Origin: Megamonas sp. UBA1799
GTDB taxonomy: Bacteria > Bacillota > Negativicutes > Selenomonadales > Selenomonadaceae
NCBI GenBank assembly: GCA_002319815.1
Contig: DCFR01000026.1
Span: 1 to 7,882 of the forward strand
DNA: 7,882 bases
Direction: 5' to 3'
Below are positions 7,015-7,882 of this stretch, piece by piece. The translations under genes and the position numbers were made by a program. Numbering within the stretch: position 1 is the first letter of the stretch; each line of letters opens with the position of its first letter. The notes under the pieces were generated by a model. It was not told where the DNA came from. It searched no databases and worked only from the letters and a program-made list of their open reading frames with translations.

Positions 7015-7302
7015 ATGGCTTTCGAAGACAAAACGTTGGTATGCAAGGACTGTGGCAAGGAATTTATCTTTAGTGCAGGAGAGCAGGAATTCTACGCAGA
7101 GAAGGGCTTTGAGAACGAGCCGGTTCGCTGCCGCGACTGCCGTGACAAGCGTCGCCGTTCCCGTGATGGCGGTGAGCGTGAGCCGCGTCAGATGTACACG
7201 GTTATTTGCGCCGAGTGTGGAAAAGAGACGCAGGTACCGTTCGAACCGAAAAACGATCGTCCGGTATATTGCCGCGACTGCTTCAATTCGAGAAGAGGCT
7301 AG
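7015..7302 (+). CDS. Small protein with two zinc ribbons (zinc-ribbon plus CxxC-x17-CxxC)
   Basis: A 95-residue protein with eight cysteines in two four-Cys sites. The first pairs C10/C13 with C39/C42 and reads like the family called probable zinc-ribbon domain (CKDCGKEFIFSAGEQEFY, then RCRDCR). A short basic linker (KRRRSR, 45-50) leads to a second site, C65/C68 with C86/C89, separated by exactly 17 residues, which is the hallmark of the CxxC-x17-CxxC domain. Each site should bind one zinc. The basic charge suggests nucleic-acid or ribonucleoprotein contact, but no function is established for the family. ATG 7015 is chosen over GTG 7000 because GAGGGG (7002-7007) lies 7 bases before it and the family-like sequence starts there. 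It has its own promoter and is followed by a hairpin terminator. Confidence 0.85.
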   Translation: MAFEDKTLVCKDCGKEFIFSAGEQEFYAEKGFENEPVRCRDCRDKRRRSRDGGEREPRQMYTVICAECGKETQVPFEPKNDRPVYCRDCFNSRRG

Positions 7303-7323
7303 CACTGGGATTTTTATATACGA

Positions 7324-7329
7324 TATAAT
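7324..7329 (+). promoter_or_regulatory. Candidate -10 element upstream of the terminator
   Basis: A perfect TATAAT lies in the AT-rich stretch after the zinc-ribbon stop codon. No good -35 is found at normal spacing (TAGCAC at 7300-7305 is poor). It is the only promoter-like element in the gap before the transporter gene, so it is listed with low confidence. Confidence 0.3.
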
Positions 7330-7345
7330 TTGAATGTGCAGAGGC

Positions 7346-7375
7346 AAGGGAGCCCGGAGCTATCCGGGCTTCTTT
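7346..7375 (+). terminator. Rho-independent terminator or attenuator
   Basis: AGCCCGGA (7351-7358) and TCCGGGCT (7363-7370) form a perfect 8-pair GC-rich stem around a GCTA loop. Five more pairs, including two G-U, extend it to 7346-7375. The T-rich tail is short and interrupted (TCTTTATGTT). It can end the zinc-ribbon transcript, but it also sits only 28 bases before the transporter ATG. Confidence 0.8.
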
Positions 7376-7403
7376 ATGTTAACAGCAGAGGAGAGAGATT
7401 GGT

Positions 7404-7882
7404 ATGTTCAAGCGGATGATGGTGTTGTGCATGACGGCACTGCTGGCAGTGGCGGCGCTGGCTGCAGGCTGCGGCGGGGATACAGCCAAGAAGGATACGG
7501 GTTCGGGCGCTTCCAGCGAGAAAGTGCTGCGCATCGGAACCAATGCAGATTTTGCTCCCTTTGAATTTCAGGATGTCGATGGTAAGGAATATGCGGGTTT
7601 TGATATGGATCTTATCCGTGCCGTGGCCAAGGAAATGGGTTACAAAGCGGATATTCAAAATATCAATTTTGATGGTCTGATTCCGGCTATGGAGTCCGGC
7701 AATCTGGATGTCATTATTTCCGGCATGACAATCAATGATGAGCGCAAACAGAAGGTTTTGTTCTCGGAACCATATTATAAATCAGGATTGACGATCATCG
7801 TGAAGAAAGACAATGCGACGATCAATAAGTTTGCTGATCTTTCCGGTAAAAAAGTAGCGGTACAGATTGGTACGACGAGCGC
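7404..7882 (+). CDS. Amino-acid ABC transporter substrate-binding lipoprotein (3' partial)
   Basis: The gene runs off the right edge after 159 codons. A lipoprotein signal peptide is clear: positive start (FKR), hydrophobic stretch and lipobox LAAGC with C23 as the lipidated Cys. After a Gly/Ser/Lys-rich linker, LRIGTNADFAPFEF (from about residue 43) begins a family 3 solute-binding domain. This continues with GFDMDL, FDGLIPAMESGNLDVIISGMTI, ERKQKVLFSEPYY and a GKKVAVQIGTT hinge region. The Arg in DERKQK is where the family binds the amino-acid carboxylate. The protein should sit on the outer face of the membrane and feed a polar or basic amino acid or glutamine to a permease/ATPase pair, probably encoded downstream beyond the window. 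AGGAG (7389-7393) lies 10 bases before the ATG. Ligand identity cannot be fixed from this fragment. Confidence 0.92.
   Translation, partial: MFKRMMVLCMTALLAVAALAAGCGGDTAKKDTGSGASSEKVLRIGTNADFAPFEFQDVDGKEYAGFDMDLIRAVAKEMGYKADIQNINFDGLIPAMESGNLDVIISGMTINDERKQKVLFSEPYYKSGLTIIVKKDNATINKFADLSGKKVAVQIGTTS

Noticed and set aside
7334..7564. Open frame of 76 codons starting at 7334
   Set aside because: It spans the terminator and overlaps the lipoprotein gene in another frame; its product is Gly/Arg-rich with no family likeness.
1..7882. CRISPR arrays, tRNA genes, insertion sequences or prophage ends
   Set aside because: No repeated spacer pattern, cloverleaf-like sequence, transposase motif or flanking inverted repeats could be found by reading.

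Overview
This window looks like part of a chromosome of a motile, low-to-mid GC Firmicutes-type bacterium. Strong AGGAGG-like ribosome binding sites, TTGnnn-N17-TATAAT-like promoters, a YjfB-family motility protein and a two-zinc-ribbon protein all point that way. The gene mix would suit the Negativicutes (Selenomonas/Sporomusa relatives), but that placement is inference: no rRNA or marker gene is present. All genes are on the + strand.

Left part (1-1825): two overlapping genes encode related sugar-phosphate isomerase/epimerase-like TIM barrels. The first is cut by the window edge. It has lost nearly all of the metal and substrate residues that the second keeps, and it carries an extra C-terminal Rossmann-like domain. 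Sampled base composition here is lower in GC than in the genes that follow.

Middle (1922-6496): a tight three-gene glycosylation block. UDP-galactopyranose mutase (glf) overlaps by 8 bases a glycosyltransferase with two GT2-like domains. After 23 bases comes a SPINDLY/O-GlcNAc-transferase-type (GT41) enzyme with a helical-repeat N-terminus. Read together, Glf would make UDP-galactofuranose and the two transferases would decorate a protein or polysaccharide. GT41 enzymes next to motility genes in Gram-positive-type bacteria often glycosylate flagellin, and the yjfB homologue immediately downstream fits that reading. Flagellin itself is not in the window.

Right part (6570-7882): three small units. 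yjfB has its own sigma-A-type promoter. A 95-residue protein with two zinc ribbons has another clear promoter and a leader with a hairpin resembling a CsrA site. Last is the start of a lipoprotein amino-acid ABC transporter binding protein, cut by the right edge. A strong hairpin terminator lies between the last two genes, only 28 bases before the transporter start codon, so the transporter promoter must lie upstream of a terminator. There is no gene-free stretch longer than 300 bases, and I see no RNA gene, mobile element, CRISPR array or obvious undescribed system.
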